The notes under the pieces: generated by a model
Databases searched by the model: none
Seen by the model: the letters and a program-made list of their open reading frames with translations, nothing else
Told to the model about the DNA's origin: nothing
Shown: positions 7,208 through 14,190 of the stretch, piece after piece
Position numbering within the stretch: position 1 is the stretch's first letter
Layout: every line of letters starts with the position of its first letter
Translations under genes and position numbers: made by a program
Source: JBJXFY01 sp046155815
Lineage (GTDB): Bacteria; Verrucomicrobiota; Verrucomicrobiia; Limisphaerales; CAIMTB01
Reading direction: 5' to 3'
Assembly: GCA_046155815.1 (NCBI GenBank)
Contig: JBJXFY010000351.1
Coordinates: 1-17,497 of the forward strand
DNA length: 17,497 nt

Positions 7208-8332
7208 ATGAAATGGTCCCTCCGCCTCGGGCGCTTCGCCGGAATTGAAGTGTATCTGCACTTCACGTTCCTGCTGTTCCTCGGCTTCATCGCCTTCATG
7301 TCGGCGGCAGCGCAGCGGAGCCTGGCCGGGGCGGTGGAGGGCGCCGGGTTCTTCCTCGCCGTGTTCGGCTGCGTGCTGCTGCACGAGTTCGGCCACGCGC
7401 TCACGGCACGCCGCTTCGGCGTGGCGACCCGCGACATCACGCTCCTGCCCATCGGCGGCGTCGCCCGGCTGGAACGCCTGCCGGACAAGCCCATCGAGGA
7501 GTTCTGGGTGGCCATCGCCGGCCCGGCGGTGAACGTCGTCATCGCCGGCCTGCTGTTCCTAATGCTGCTGGCGCGCGGCGCGTTGGTGCCGGAGCATCTT
7601 TTTTCCCTGATGCAGGGCAGCTTTCTTCAGCGGCTCCTCGCGGCCAACGTCATTCTCGTCCTGTTCAACCTGCTGCCCGCCTTCCCGATGGACGGCGGGC
7701 GCATCCTGCGCGCGCTGCTCGCGCTCCGCATGGAGTACGCCCGCGCCACGCAGATCGCCGCCACGCTGGGGCAGGGCATGGCGCTGGTCTTCGCCGCCGT
7801 CGGGTTGTTCGTCTGGTTCAACCCGGTCCTCGTCTTCGTTGCGTTCTTCGTGTGGATCGGCGCCAGTCAGGAAACCTCCGCCGCGCAGGTGCGCTCAACG
7901 CTGGGCGGCGCGCGCGTGGCCGACGCGATGCTCACTCAGTACACCGCCCTTGCGCCCTCCGATCCCCTCGCCCGCGCCGTGGCGGTCATCCTGGCCGGAT
8001 CTCAGACCGACTTCCCCGTGATGGAAGACGGCCGCTTCGTCGGGTTGTTGTCCCGGCAGCGGATCATTTCCGCCCTCGCCGAGCAGGGCCGGATGGCTTC
8101 CGTCGCCTCAGTGATGGAAACGCGCTTCACCTCGGCCACGCTCGACGAGCCGCTCGAGCACGCCCTCGGCCGGCTGCGCACTGGCGAGGCCCCGCTGCTG
8201 CCCGTGCTGGCCGACGGCCGCCTCGTGGGCCTGCTCACACCGGAGAACGTCTCCGAGTTCGTCCTGATCCGTTCCGCACTCCGGCGGGCCGAGTCCCTCC
8301 CCGCCGTGCCGCCCGTGCTTCCGATGCGGTGA
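7208..8332 (+). CDS. M50 site-2 type intramembrane metalloprotease with two CBS domains
   Basis: 374 residues. A rhomboid-independent intramembrane protease of the SpoIVFB/S2P class, which cuts membrane-bound regulators or peptides within the bilayer. Membrane segments lie at about 15-33, 45-68, 97-122, 140-165 and 185-218. Zinc motif HEFGH is at residues 59-63, and the second active-site motif PMDGGR has the zinc-ligand Asp at 162. A tandem CBS pair follows in the cytoplasm (about 237-294, starting VADAML, and 298-360, with VGLLTPENV); such pairs often bind adenine nucleotides and may gate activity. ATG 7208 is chosen because it starts at the conserved N-terminus (WSLRLGRFAGIEV); an upstream in-frame ATG-less extension runs through the hairpin. 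There is no Shine-Dalgarno sequence. No obvious substrate, such as an anti-sigma factor, lies next to it. Confidence 0.94.
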   Translation: MKWSLRLGRFAGIEVYLHFTFLLFLGFIAFMSAAAQRSLAGAVEGAGFFLAVFGCVLLHEFGHALTARRFGVATRDITLLPIGGVARLERLPDKPIEEFWVAIAGPAVNVVIAGLLFLMLLARGALVPEHLFSLMQGSFLQRLLAANVILVLFNLLPAFPMDGGRILRALLALRMEYARATQIAATLGQGMALVFAAVGLFVWFNPVLVFVAFFVWIGASQETSAAQVRSTLGGARVADAMLTQYTALAPSDPLARAVAVILAGSQTDFPVMEDGRFVGLLSRQRIISALAEQGRMASVASVMETRFTSATLDEPLEHALGRLRTGEAPLLPVLADGRLVGLLTPENVSEFVLIRSALRRAESLPAVPPVLPMR

Positions 8333-8418
8333 AGCTTTCGCCGGCGCCGCGCCACGGCCACCCGCCGGCCACGCACCTTTGGCTTCCGCCGGCCGGCCCG
8401 GCCCGCTTTGATCGCGCC

Positions 8419-9351
8419 GTGCAGACCCGCCCGCTTGGCCGGACCGGCCTCCGTCTCCCCGTCCTGAGCTTCGGCGCATCGTCGCTGGGGCAGGAGTTCC
8501 GCCGCGTCACGCTCGACGAGGCCTTGCGCAGTGTGCGCGTGGCGCTGGACTGCGGCCTGAACTTCATCGACACCTCGCCCTTCTACGGTCGCGGCATGAG
8601 CGAGGTGCTGCTCGGCCTCGCCCTGCGCGACGTGCCGCGCGACACGTACACGCTCTGCACCAAGCTCGGCCGCTACGACCTCGCGCACTTCGAATTCTCG
8701 GCGAGGCGCGTCGCCGAGTCCGTGGACGTCTCGCTGCACCGCCTCGGCACGGACCACCTCGACATCGTGCTGTGCCACGACATCGAGTTCGTGCCGATGC
8801 AGCAGATCGTGGACGAGACGCTGCCCGCGCTGCGGCGGCAGGTGCAGGCCGGCAAGGTCCGCTTCGTCGGCTTCAGCGGGTATCCGCAGAAGATCTTCCG
8901 CTTCATCGGCGACCAGACGGACGTGGACTGCGTGCTGAGCTACAACCAGTTCACGCTCCAGAACACGCGCTTCGCTGACGAGACGCTGCCGTACTTGAAG
9001 GCAAAGGGCGTCGGCGCGCTGAACGCCGGCCCCTTCAGCGCGCGCCTGCTCACCAACGCGCCGCTGCCCCCGTGGCTCAAGGAGCCGGAGAGCGTGAAGG
9101 CCGCCGCCCGCGCCGCCGCCGCTCACTGCGCCGCGCGCGGCGTGGACCTCGCGAAGCTCGCGCTCCAGTTCTCCTGCGCGCATCCGGACATCGCCACGAC
9201 CATCGCCGGCAGCGCGAACCCCGAGAACATCCGCCGGTGGGCCCAGTGGCTCGCCGAGCCGCTGGACGAGACGCTGCTCCGCGAGGTGCGGGCCATCTTT
9301 GCGCCGGTGAAGAACCTCGGGCACATCGAGGGGCTGGCGGACAACAACTGA
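8419..9351 (+). CDS. Aldo-keto reductase, L-galactose/L-fucose dehydrogenase-like
   Basis: 310 residues starting at GTG 8419, which yields the usual QTRPLGRTGL beginning; no nearby ATG fits, and the longer open frame upstream overlaps the M50 gene. NAD(P)-dependent (beta/alpha)8-barrel reductase. The catalytic tetrad is visible: D51 and Y56 in IDTSPFYG, K82 in CTKLGRY and H120 in LCHDIEF. The C-terminal cofactor region contains IAGSANPENI. The HDIEF and DETLPAL wording resembles L-galactose dehydrogenase and related aldose 1-dehydrogenases, which oxidise a sugar to its lactone. Substrate assignment is inference. The gap to the M50 gene is 86 bp with no recognisable signal. The next gene starts three bases after its stop, so they should be co-translated. 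Confidence 0.88.
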   Translation: MQTRPLGRTGLRLPVLSFGASSLGQEFRRVTLDEALRSVRVALDCGLNFIDTSPFYGRGMSEVLLGLALRDVPRDTYTLCTKLGRYDLAHFEFSARRVAESVDVSLHRLGTDHLDIVLCHDIEFVPMQQIVDETLPALRRQVQAGKVRFVGFSGYPQKIFRFIGDQTDVDCVLSYNQFTLQNTRFADETLPYLKAKGVGALNAGPFSARLLTNAPLPPWLKEPESVKAAARAAAAHCAARGVDLAKLALQFSCAHPDIATTIAGSANPENIRRWAQWLAEPLDETLLREVRAIFAPVKNLGHIEGLADNN

Positions 9352-9354
9352 ACC

Positions 9355-10035
9355 ATGCCCCGCATCCTCGCCGACGCCTCGTTCGAGGAATGGATCGAGT
9401 TCGTCTTCGCCCGGCCGGTGACGGAGCCGGCGTGGTACTTCGAGGACGGGCACGACGAGTGGCAGGGTTCGCCGGAGCGCACGGCCGAATTGATGGCGGA
9501 GACCTTCGAGCGCGGCGGTGAAGTGCTGGAGCCTTTCGATGACGCACAGGTGAACCAAGGTTTCCACATGCTGGCGGGTGAGACCCAAAACTTCGCGCGC
9601 TGCATTCATGACCCGTCCGTTCCCTGGCCCAAGCGGGCGGCGGTGCTGGAAGGCATCTTCACGCTGTACCGCGACTGCTTCGCCGTCCGCTGCAACCGGC
9701 ATCTGTCCCACCTGGACGTGCCCGCTGATAATCCGCCCGCCTCGCCGCTCAACGCCGTCTGCTACATGTGGTGGGACATCTTTCCCGTGACGGCGGAACC
9801 GGACGACCCCGCCTGCCGCGCGCGCGACCAGCTCATCCTCTCCGTGATGGAGCGCACGCTGGACCTTCCCAACGACGCCTGCCGCGAGGCGGCGCTGCAC
9901 GGCCTCGGCCACTGGGAAGGCGGGTACCCGGAACGCGTGCATGACGCGATTGACCGCTTCATATGGGCTCACCGGAAGATCCCCGCCGCCCTTCGCAACT
10001 ACGCCTACGCCGCCCGGCACGGCGACCTGTTGTGA
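9355..10035 (+). CDS. Conserved-looking hypothetical protein coupled to the aldo-keto reductase
   Basis: 226 residues, ATG 9355, TGA 10033-10035. I do not recognise the family. No signal peptide or membrane helix is seen, so it is probably cytoplasmic. It has an acidic N-terminal half with WYFEDGHDEWQG, a middle section with FTLYRDCFAVRCNRHL and a WWDIFP motif (139-144), and a helical C-terminal part (ACREAALHGLGHWEGG, about 175-190) that looks like a single HEAT-type helix pair. Six Cys (83, 108, 113, 136, 154, 176) are not arranged as a recognisable metal site. Three bases separate it from the reductase gene, so a linked role in the same sugar reaction is plausible but unproven. Codon use matches its neighbours. 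Confidence 0.82.
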   Translation: MPRILADASFEEWIEFVFARPVTEPAWYFEDGHDEWQGSPERTAELMAETFERGGEVLEPFDDAQVNQGFHMLAGETQNFARCIHDPSVPWPKRAAVLEGIFTLYRDCFAVRCNRHLSHLDVPADNPPASPLNAVCYMWWDIFPVTAEPDDPACRARDQLILSVMERTLDLPNDACREAALHGLGHWEGGYPERVHDAIDRFIWAHRKIPAALRNYAYAARHGDLL

Positions 10036-10173
10036 CTCGGCGCGCGCGGTCCGAGCCAACCCGCCGACACCGCGCGAACCTCCCGCCATCGCAGAGCGTC
10101 GGAGCGATGCCTCACTTTGCGCGCTTTTTCGCTTCGCCTTTTTCCGGCTGCCGCCGCACCGTCCGCGCCCTTT

Positions 10174-11349
10174 ATGGATGCAGGCGTGCCCAAGTTCGTG
10201 GCCGCGAATGTCCGGGCGATTCCGCGCTCGGGCATCCGCGAGTTCTTCGACATCGTGGCCAGCCAGAAGGACGTGATCTCGCTCGGGGTCGGGGAGCCGG
10301 ATTTCGTCACGCCTTGGCATATCCGCGAGGCCGCCATTTATGCCCTTGAGCAGGGCCGGACGAGCTACACCTCGAACCTGGGCATGCCGAAGCTGCGGGA
10401 GTCCATCGCCGCGCATCTTGCTGAGAAGTTCCACGTCCGCTACGACCCCGACCGCGAAATCCTCATCGCCGTGGGTGTGAGCGAAGCGATGGACCTGGCC
10501 TTCCGCGCCATCCTCGATCCAGGCGACGAGGTGATCTACCACGAGCCGTGCTACGTGAGCTACGCGCCGGGCATCGCGCTGGCGCACGGCGTGCCGGTGG
10601 CGGTGTCCTGCCGGGCCGAGGACGGTTTCTCGGTCCGCGCGGCGGCCATCGCGGCGGCCATCACAGCGAAGACAAAGGCGCTGGTGCTCAACTTCCCCAC
10701 CAATCCAACTGGCGGCACGATGACGCGGCCGGAGCTGGAGGCCATCGCCGCGCTGGCCATCCGGCACGACCTGCTGGTCATCACGGACGAGATCTACAGC
10801 GAACTGACGTTCGAGGGGGAGCATGTTTCCATCGCGGCGCTGCCGGGAATGCGCGAGCGGACGATCTTCCTGCACGGCTTCTCGAAGGCGTATGCGATGA
10901 CGGGCTTCCGCATCGGGTACGCGTGCGCACCGGTGGACCTGACCGAGGCGATGATGCGCATCCACCAGTACTCGATGCTGTGCGCGAGCATAATCAGCCA
11001 GGAGGCGGCGCTAGAGGCCATCCTGCACGGGGAGGCGGACACGATCGAGATGCGCGAGCAGTACAAGGTGCGGCGGAACTTCATCGTGAACGCCTTCAAC
11101 GGCGTCGGGCTGAAGTGCCACCTGCCGCGCGGCTCGTTCTACGCGTTCCCCTCGATCGCCGGTACGGGGCTGACGTCGCGCGAGTTTGCCGTGCGACTGC
11201 TGCAGGAGGAAAAGGTGGCCTGCGTGCCGGGCGGGGCCTTCGGCCCGAGCGGGGAGGGCTTCCTGCGCTGCTGCTTCGCCACTTCACTGCCGCAGATCGA
11301 GGAGGCGTGCGAACGCATCGGGCGATTCGTGAAACGCGTCCGGGGATGA
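10174..11349 (+). CDS. Class I/II (fold-type I) PLP-dependent aminotransferase
   Basis: 391 residues. Transfers amino groups between an amino acid and a 2-oxo acid using pyridoxal phosphate. Visible: the substrate-loop SLGVGEPDF near the N-terminus, the TSNLGMPKLRE cofactor phosphate region, N177 in NFPTNPTGG, D205 and Y208 in TDEIYSE, the Schiff-base K238 in HGFSKAYAMTGFRIGY, and R365 in GFLRCCFA for the substrate carboxylate. All key residues are present. Closest general group: aspartate/aromatic or N-succinyldiaminopimelate-type enzymes of subgroup I; the exact substrate cannot be read. ATG 10174 gives the family-like start ending in IPRSGIREFFD; an alternative at 10117 would add 19 low-complexity residues. 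No promoter is recognised in the 138 bp upstream. The gene converges on the deacetylase gene. Confidence 0.93.
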   Translation: MDAGVPKFVAANVRAIPRSGIREFFDIVASQKDVISLGVGEPDFVTPWHIREAAIYALEQGRTSYTSNLGMPKLRESIAAHLAEKFHVRYDPDREILIAVGVSEAMDLAFRAILDPGDEVIYHEPCYVSYAPGIALAHGVPVAVSCRAEDGFSVRAAAIAAAITAKTKALVLNFPTNPTGGTMTRPELEAIAALAIRHDLLVITDEIYSELTFEGEHVSIAALPGMRERTIFLHGFSKAYAMTGFRIGYACAPVDLTEAMMRIHQYSMLCASIISQEAALEAILHGEADTIEMREQYKVRRNFIVNAFNGVGLKCHLPRGSFYAFPSIAGTGLTSREFAVRLLQEEKVACVPGGAFGPSGEGFLRCCFATSLPQIEEACERIGRFVKRVRG

Positions 11350-11382
11350 AGCGACCCGGAGACGATTCGGAATTGATCAGAA

Positions 11383-11460
11383 GAACGAAGGGAACGGAGG
11401 TGCCGCAGGCCGGCCTGTGCGGTTGCTTTTGAGCCCGGCTTTCCCCGTTCCCTTCTGTTC
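11383..11460. repeat. Nested palindromic element between convergent genes
   Basis: Outer arms GAAGGGAACGG (11387-11397) and CCGTTCCCTTC (11445-11455) are perfect complements. They extend by four more pairs (GAAC 11383-11386 with GTTC 11457-11460) across one unpaired base. Inside lies a perfect 12-bp palindrome CAGGCCGGCCTG (11406-11417) flanked by near-complementary CCG and CGG. The element sits in the 128-bp gap between the aminotransferase and deacetylase stop codons. GAAGGGAACG-type arms remind me of interspersed palindromes in Verrucomicrobia, from memory only. It could terminate transcription from both sides. Confidence 0.7.
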
Positions 11461-11477
11461 CAGCCAAGTCTTTCAGC

Positions 11478-12335
11478 TCACACAAACAGCCCCTTCAGAT
11501 CTTCACCGGCGGCCAAGTGGCGGCCGCCGACCCACGCCGGCACAAGTTCCCCGCGCGCCCAGCGGCGGAGGCGGTAGAGCGTCGCAAAGATAAAGTCCGG
11601 CGGCCCCTTGCCCTGCCCGCCCACCAGCTCACCGCCTCGGCGGACGTTGTCCTGCATCCACGCGGGCTGGATGAGGTGGTAGGGGTTGCGCCGAACTTCG
11701 CCAACATGAAAGGAGGTGCCGGCGATCAGGTCGGCGACGTCGGCGGCCGAAGATTCCACCATGAGGTTGGGCGTCGGCATCTGGCCCCAGAACTCCGTCT
11801 CGATCGTCCAAGCCTCGAACTCCACCGGCAGCGCCCGCAGCGCGTCCATGACCAGGAAATGCACGCCGATGTGCGTGCTGTTCCAGTCCAGCTCGTGCGG
11901 GAAGAAGATGGCGCGGGGCCGTTGCTCGGCGAGGAGGCGTGCGATGACGTTCACGCAGCCGGCCCAATGGCCGTGATCGCGGTCGCGCGTGGCGGGATTG
12001 ATCCCCTCCAGCCCGCCGGGCGCGGTGGTGACAAGGTCGAACTGGAGGAAACCGCACGCGGCGCGCACCTCCTCGAGGCGCGCGGCCTGGCGGTCGCGGT
12101 TGCTGCCCTGGGTGACGGCAACGTTTACAACGCGCCAACCACCCTCGCGCAGGAGGCGCAACGGCAGCCCGCCGATAATGCATTCGTCATCCGGATGCGG
12201 GGAGAGGATCAGTGCGCGCGGGGCGTCGTCCGCGAGCGTCACCCGCGCGCAGGGTGGCAGGCCGCCCAGAGGCAGTTCCCGTCCGTCGGCCCGCACGGCA
12301 GTGACCTTCTCCACGAACGCGGTGTAAGGATGCAT
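11478..12335 (-). CDS. PIG-L/LmbE family zinc deacetylase
   Basis: 285 residues from ATG 12335-12333; an upstream in-frame start at 12416 would add 27 residues that do not look like the family. Zinc hydrolase that removes acetyl groups from N-acetylglucosamine-type substrates (relatives act in mycothiol, bacillithiol, GPI and antibiotic synthesis). The signature PHPDDE is at residues 46-51, giving H47 and D50 as zinc ligands with D49 as the usual catalytic base. WNSTHIGVH provides H155 as probable third ligand and H159 as the second conserved His. QGSNRDRQAARLEEVRAA is the usual helix before FLQFD. No signal peptide is seen, so it is probably cytoplasmic. The substrate is not deducible from the neighbours. 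It diverges from the sigma factor gene, with 525 bp between. Confidence 0.92.
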   Translation of the reverse strand: MHPYTAFVEKVTAVRADGRELPLGGLPPCARVTLADDAPRALILSPHPDDECIIGGLPLRLLREGGWRVVNVAVTQGSNRDRQAARLEEVRAACGFLQFDLVTTAPGGLEGINPATRDRDHGHWAGCVNVIARLLAEQRPRAIFFPHELDWNSTHIGVHFLVMDALRALPVEFEAWTIETEFWGQMPTPNLMVESSAADVADLIAGTSFHVGEVRRNPYHLIQPAWMQDNVRRGGELVGGQGKGPPDFIFATLYRLRRWARGELVPAWVGGRHLAAGEDLKGLFV

Positions 12336-12650
12336 GGCAGGTAGGCTTCCGGCCCCGGCTGAAAGGGTCAATTTTCTCCGCAGAGACTCTTGGCTTTTCT
12401 TCCAAAGGTGTGGCAAAACTACGGGCCTCGGGCGGGGTTATACCGCCGGGGCGTGAACAGCCGGACGGCCCTTGTTGACGGACAGGTGGTTGGTGGCGTG
12501 CCAGACGGCTGGGCTGGTGAGCCCCGGCAGTCAATCCTGTTGTTGCCGTACCCGGAAGACGTTGGACCCTGCAGCATCGCGTCAACCGGCCGCAGGACGA
12601 TCCGTCTGGCTGCACGCTTGGCTGTTTGGTCAGTTGCCTAAGCAAGGGCA

Positions 12651-12679
12651 GCCGTGCCGGCGTGGGCCGGGGTCACGGC
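12651..12679. repeat. REP-like hairpin
   Basis: GCCGTG (12651-12656) pairs with CACGGC (12674-12679). The next CCGGC (12657-12661) pairs with GCCGG (12666-12670), leaving a GTGG loop and a 3-nt bulge. Read on the plus strand it would encode PAWAGVT, the spurious peptide typical of a widespread class of dispersed extragenic palindromes. It appears as a single, slightly degenerate copy in this window. Confidence 0.5.
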
Positions 12680-12728
12680 CCAAGTTTCGGTTGTCCCAGA
12701 TTTGGGAGCGGCCAGGGTGCCCGGACAA

Positions 12729-12770
12729 CAGATTGAACATGGCACTGCGGGAAGCGTCGGCAGATTGAAC
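12729..12770 (+). repeat. 10-bp direct repeat CAGATTGAAC spaced 32 bp upstream of the sigma factor gene
   Basis: Exact copies at 12729-12738 and 12761-12770 start 32 bp apart, about three helical turns, which puts them on the same DNA face. They lie 91 bp or more upstream of the sigma ATG. Tandem regulator sites are possible; a chance duplication is also possible. Confidence 0.45.
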
Positions 12771-12848
12771 CAGCCGGCGGCCAGTGGTGTCGGAAGCGAG
12801 TCGGAATTGGAAGATTTTCGTGGGGGCCGCCCAAAGCGCCGCCACGGC

Positions 12849-12853
12849 AGGAG
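12849..12853 (+). promoter_or_regulatory. Shine-Dalgarno AGGAG fixing the sigma factor start
   Basis: AGGAG lies 7 nt before ATG 12861. This decides for 12861 over an upstream in-frame GTG at 12654, whose added residues come from the REP-like hairpin. Confidence 0.8.
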
Positions 12854-12860
12854 CAGAAAC

Positions 12861-14060
12861 ATGACGAAAGTTGCAGACAGACTCAGTTCGCAGAAGCGAC
12901 GCACGCCCTTGGTCGTGCCGCGCGCGGTCCCCGCGCGGGGTGCGCACTCGGTCCGGCAGCGACCGGCCCGGACCAAACCGGTGCCCCGCGCGCCGGAGCC
13001 GTCCACCAAAAAGCCGGCGAAGCCGGCGAAGACCCTGCTGGAGAAGCCCAGCGCCATGGCCGACCGCGCCCGCAGTGTGAAGGGGCCCAAGGCCGCCTCG
13101 TTGGTGCCGAAGTCGCCGAAGCTTCCGGTCGTGAAGCTGCCCAAGGCCGCGTTCCCGGTGGTGGCGCCGGACAAGTCGGAGGCCAAGCCGCCCGTCAAGC
13201 CCGCGGCGGAGCCCGCCGTGCGCCCGTATGAGACGCGCGATGCCCTGCGCCTTTACCTGGATGAGATCATCCAGACCCCGCTGCTCACGCCCACGGAGGA
13301 GACGGCGCTGGCCCGCCGCGTGCAGGCCGGCGACCCCGCCGCTCGCGAGCACATGATCAAGGCAAACCTCCGCCTCGTCGTGAAGATCGCCCGCGACTAC
13401 GAGGGCCTCGGCGTGCCGCTGCTCGACCTGATCAGCGAGGGCAACGTCGGCCTCATGAAGGGCGTGGACCGCTTTGACCCCGACAAGGGCGCGAAGCTCT
13501 CGACCTACGCCGCCTGGTGGATCAAGCAGGCCATCCGCCGCGCACTCGCCATGCAGGCGCGCACGATCCGCCTGCCCGAGGGCGCCATTGAACGCGCCGC
13601 GCAGATCCGGCAAGCCATCGCAAAGCTGAAGGAGATCCTCGGCCACGAGCCGACGGACGCCGACCTGGCCGAGGAACTGGGCCTCGACATCAAGCAGGTC
13701 CGGCTCTACCGCGAGCCGGTTTCAGCGGCCGTGTCGCTCGACCAGCCGCTCGGCGACGAGGATTCGTCGCTGGTCAAGGAAACCGTCGCCGACGCGAAAG
13801 CGGTGAACCCGTCCGACCTCATCGGGGCGATGCACGACAGCGCCCTGGCCCGCCAACTGCTCGGCTCGCTCACCGAGCGCGAGCGCGCCATCCTGCATCT
13901 CCGCTTTGGCCTCGACAGCGGCGAAGGCATGACCCTTGAGGAGATCGGCGTTCGCTTCGGCGTCACCCGTGAGCGCATCCGCCAAATCGAGGCGGAGGCG
14001 CTGAAGAAGCTGCGCGGTCGTTTCCGCAAGCTCGACCGCCAGGCCATCCTCTCGGCCTGA
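12861..14060 (+). CDS. Sigma-70 family RNA polymerase sigma factor (RpoD/SigA type) with basic N-terminal tail
   Basis: 399 residues. Directs RNA polymerase to -35/-10 promoters. Region 1.2 starts at about 122 (YETRDALRLYLDEI). Region 2 includes NLRLVVKIARDY (169-180), DLISEGNVGLMKGVDRFD (189-206) and the -10 reading helix STYAAWWIKQAIRRAL (214-229). Region 3 is at about 240-320. Region 4 has LTERERAILHLRFG (337-350) and the -35 reading helix MTLEEIGVRFGVTRERIRQIE (357-377). No large insertion lies between 1.2 and 2, as in group-2 or short primary factors. The first 120 residues are unusual: by my count 28 Lys/Arg, 7 Asp/Glu and 22 Pro, instead of the acidic region 1.1 of primary sigma factors. 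An intrinsic terminator follows. Whether this is the housekeeping or an alternative factor cannot be decided here. Confidence 0.93.
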   Translation: MTKVADRLSSQKRRTPLVVPRAVPARGAHSVRQRPARTKPVPRAPEPSTKKPAKPAKTLLEKPSAMADRARSVKGPKAASLVPKSPKLPVVKLPKAAFPVVAPDKSEAKPPVKPAAEPAVRPYETRDALRLYLDEIIQTPLLTPTEETALARRVQAGDPAAREHMIKANLRLVVKIARDYEGLGVPLLDLISEGNVGLMKGVDRFDPDKGAKLSTYAAWWIKQAIRRALAMQARTIRLPEGAIERAAQIRQAIAKLKEILGHEPTDADLAEELGLDIKQVRLYREPVSAAVSLDQPLGDEDSSLVKETVADAKAVNPSDLIGAMHDSALARQLLGSLTERERAILHLRFGLDSGEGMTLEEIGVRFGVTRERIRQIEAEALKKLRGRFRKLDRQAILSA

Positions 14061-14081
14061 ATTTCGCTACCGATCGTTCAA

Positions 14082-14116
14082 GGACCGCCCGGCACCCGCC
14101 GGGCGGTCCCTTTTTT
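14082..14116 (+). terminator. Intrinsic terminator after the sigma factor gene
   Basis: A perfect 12-bp stem GGACCGCCCGGC/GCCGGGCGGTCC (14082-14093 and 14098-14109) with a 4-nt loop, one C, then six T (14111-14116). It begins 21 bases after the stop codon. Confidence 0.93.
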
Positions 14117-14190
14117 ACGGGCGCCTCCTGATTCGGCACTTTCGCCGCGGGCGGTCCAGGCTAGAGTTCGTCAGGAAAGCTGCCTCGACC

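Larger units (their letters stand above)
12336..12860. other. 525-bp divergent intergenic region, no convincing gene
   Basis: It separates the deacetylase (leftward) and sigma factor (rightward) starts. Short open frames starting with TTG at 12390 and 12472 have no ribosome binding site or protein-like composition and are not called. The region holds a REP-like hairpin (12651-12679), a 7-bp inverted repeat GTTGTCC/GGACAAC (12690-12696 and 12723-12729), and a 10-bp direct repeat (12729-12770). The part next to the deacetylase (about 12360-12440) is less GC-rich. No tRNA-like cloverleaf was seen. Both genes' promoters must lie here, but no good -35/-10 pair was found. Confidence 0.6.

Noticed and set aside
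8002..10965. 987-codon antisense open frame opposite the M50, reductase, unknown and aminotransferase genes
   Set aside because: It spans four genes with clear motifs on the other strand and shows no motif of its own; a shadow despite its length.
11517..12344. 275-codon frame opposite the PIG-L deacetylase
   Set aside because: The PHPDDE and THIGVH motifs on the minus strand identify the real gene; the plus frame has none.
12366..12371. Minus-strand TTGACC as a promoter of the deacetylase gene
   Set aside because: No -10 box at proper spacing, and the transcript start would fall on the start codon itself.
12390..12768. Two short plus-strand open frames in the 525-bp gap
   Set aside because: Both begin with TTG, lack a ribosome binding site and give disordered Cys/Arg-rich peptides.
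12654..12860. Upstream GTG start for the sigma factor
   Set aside because: The added residues derive from the REP-like hairpin and direct-repeat region, while ATG 12861 has AGGAG at 7 nt.
14133..14167. TCGGCA with TAGAGT as a promoter of the cytochrome gene
   Set aside because: TAGAGT resembles a -10 box, but the only -35-like hexamer is 23 nt away, too far.
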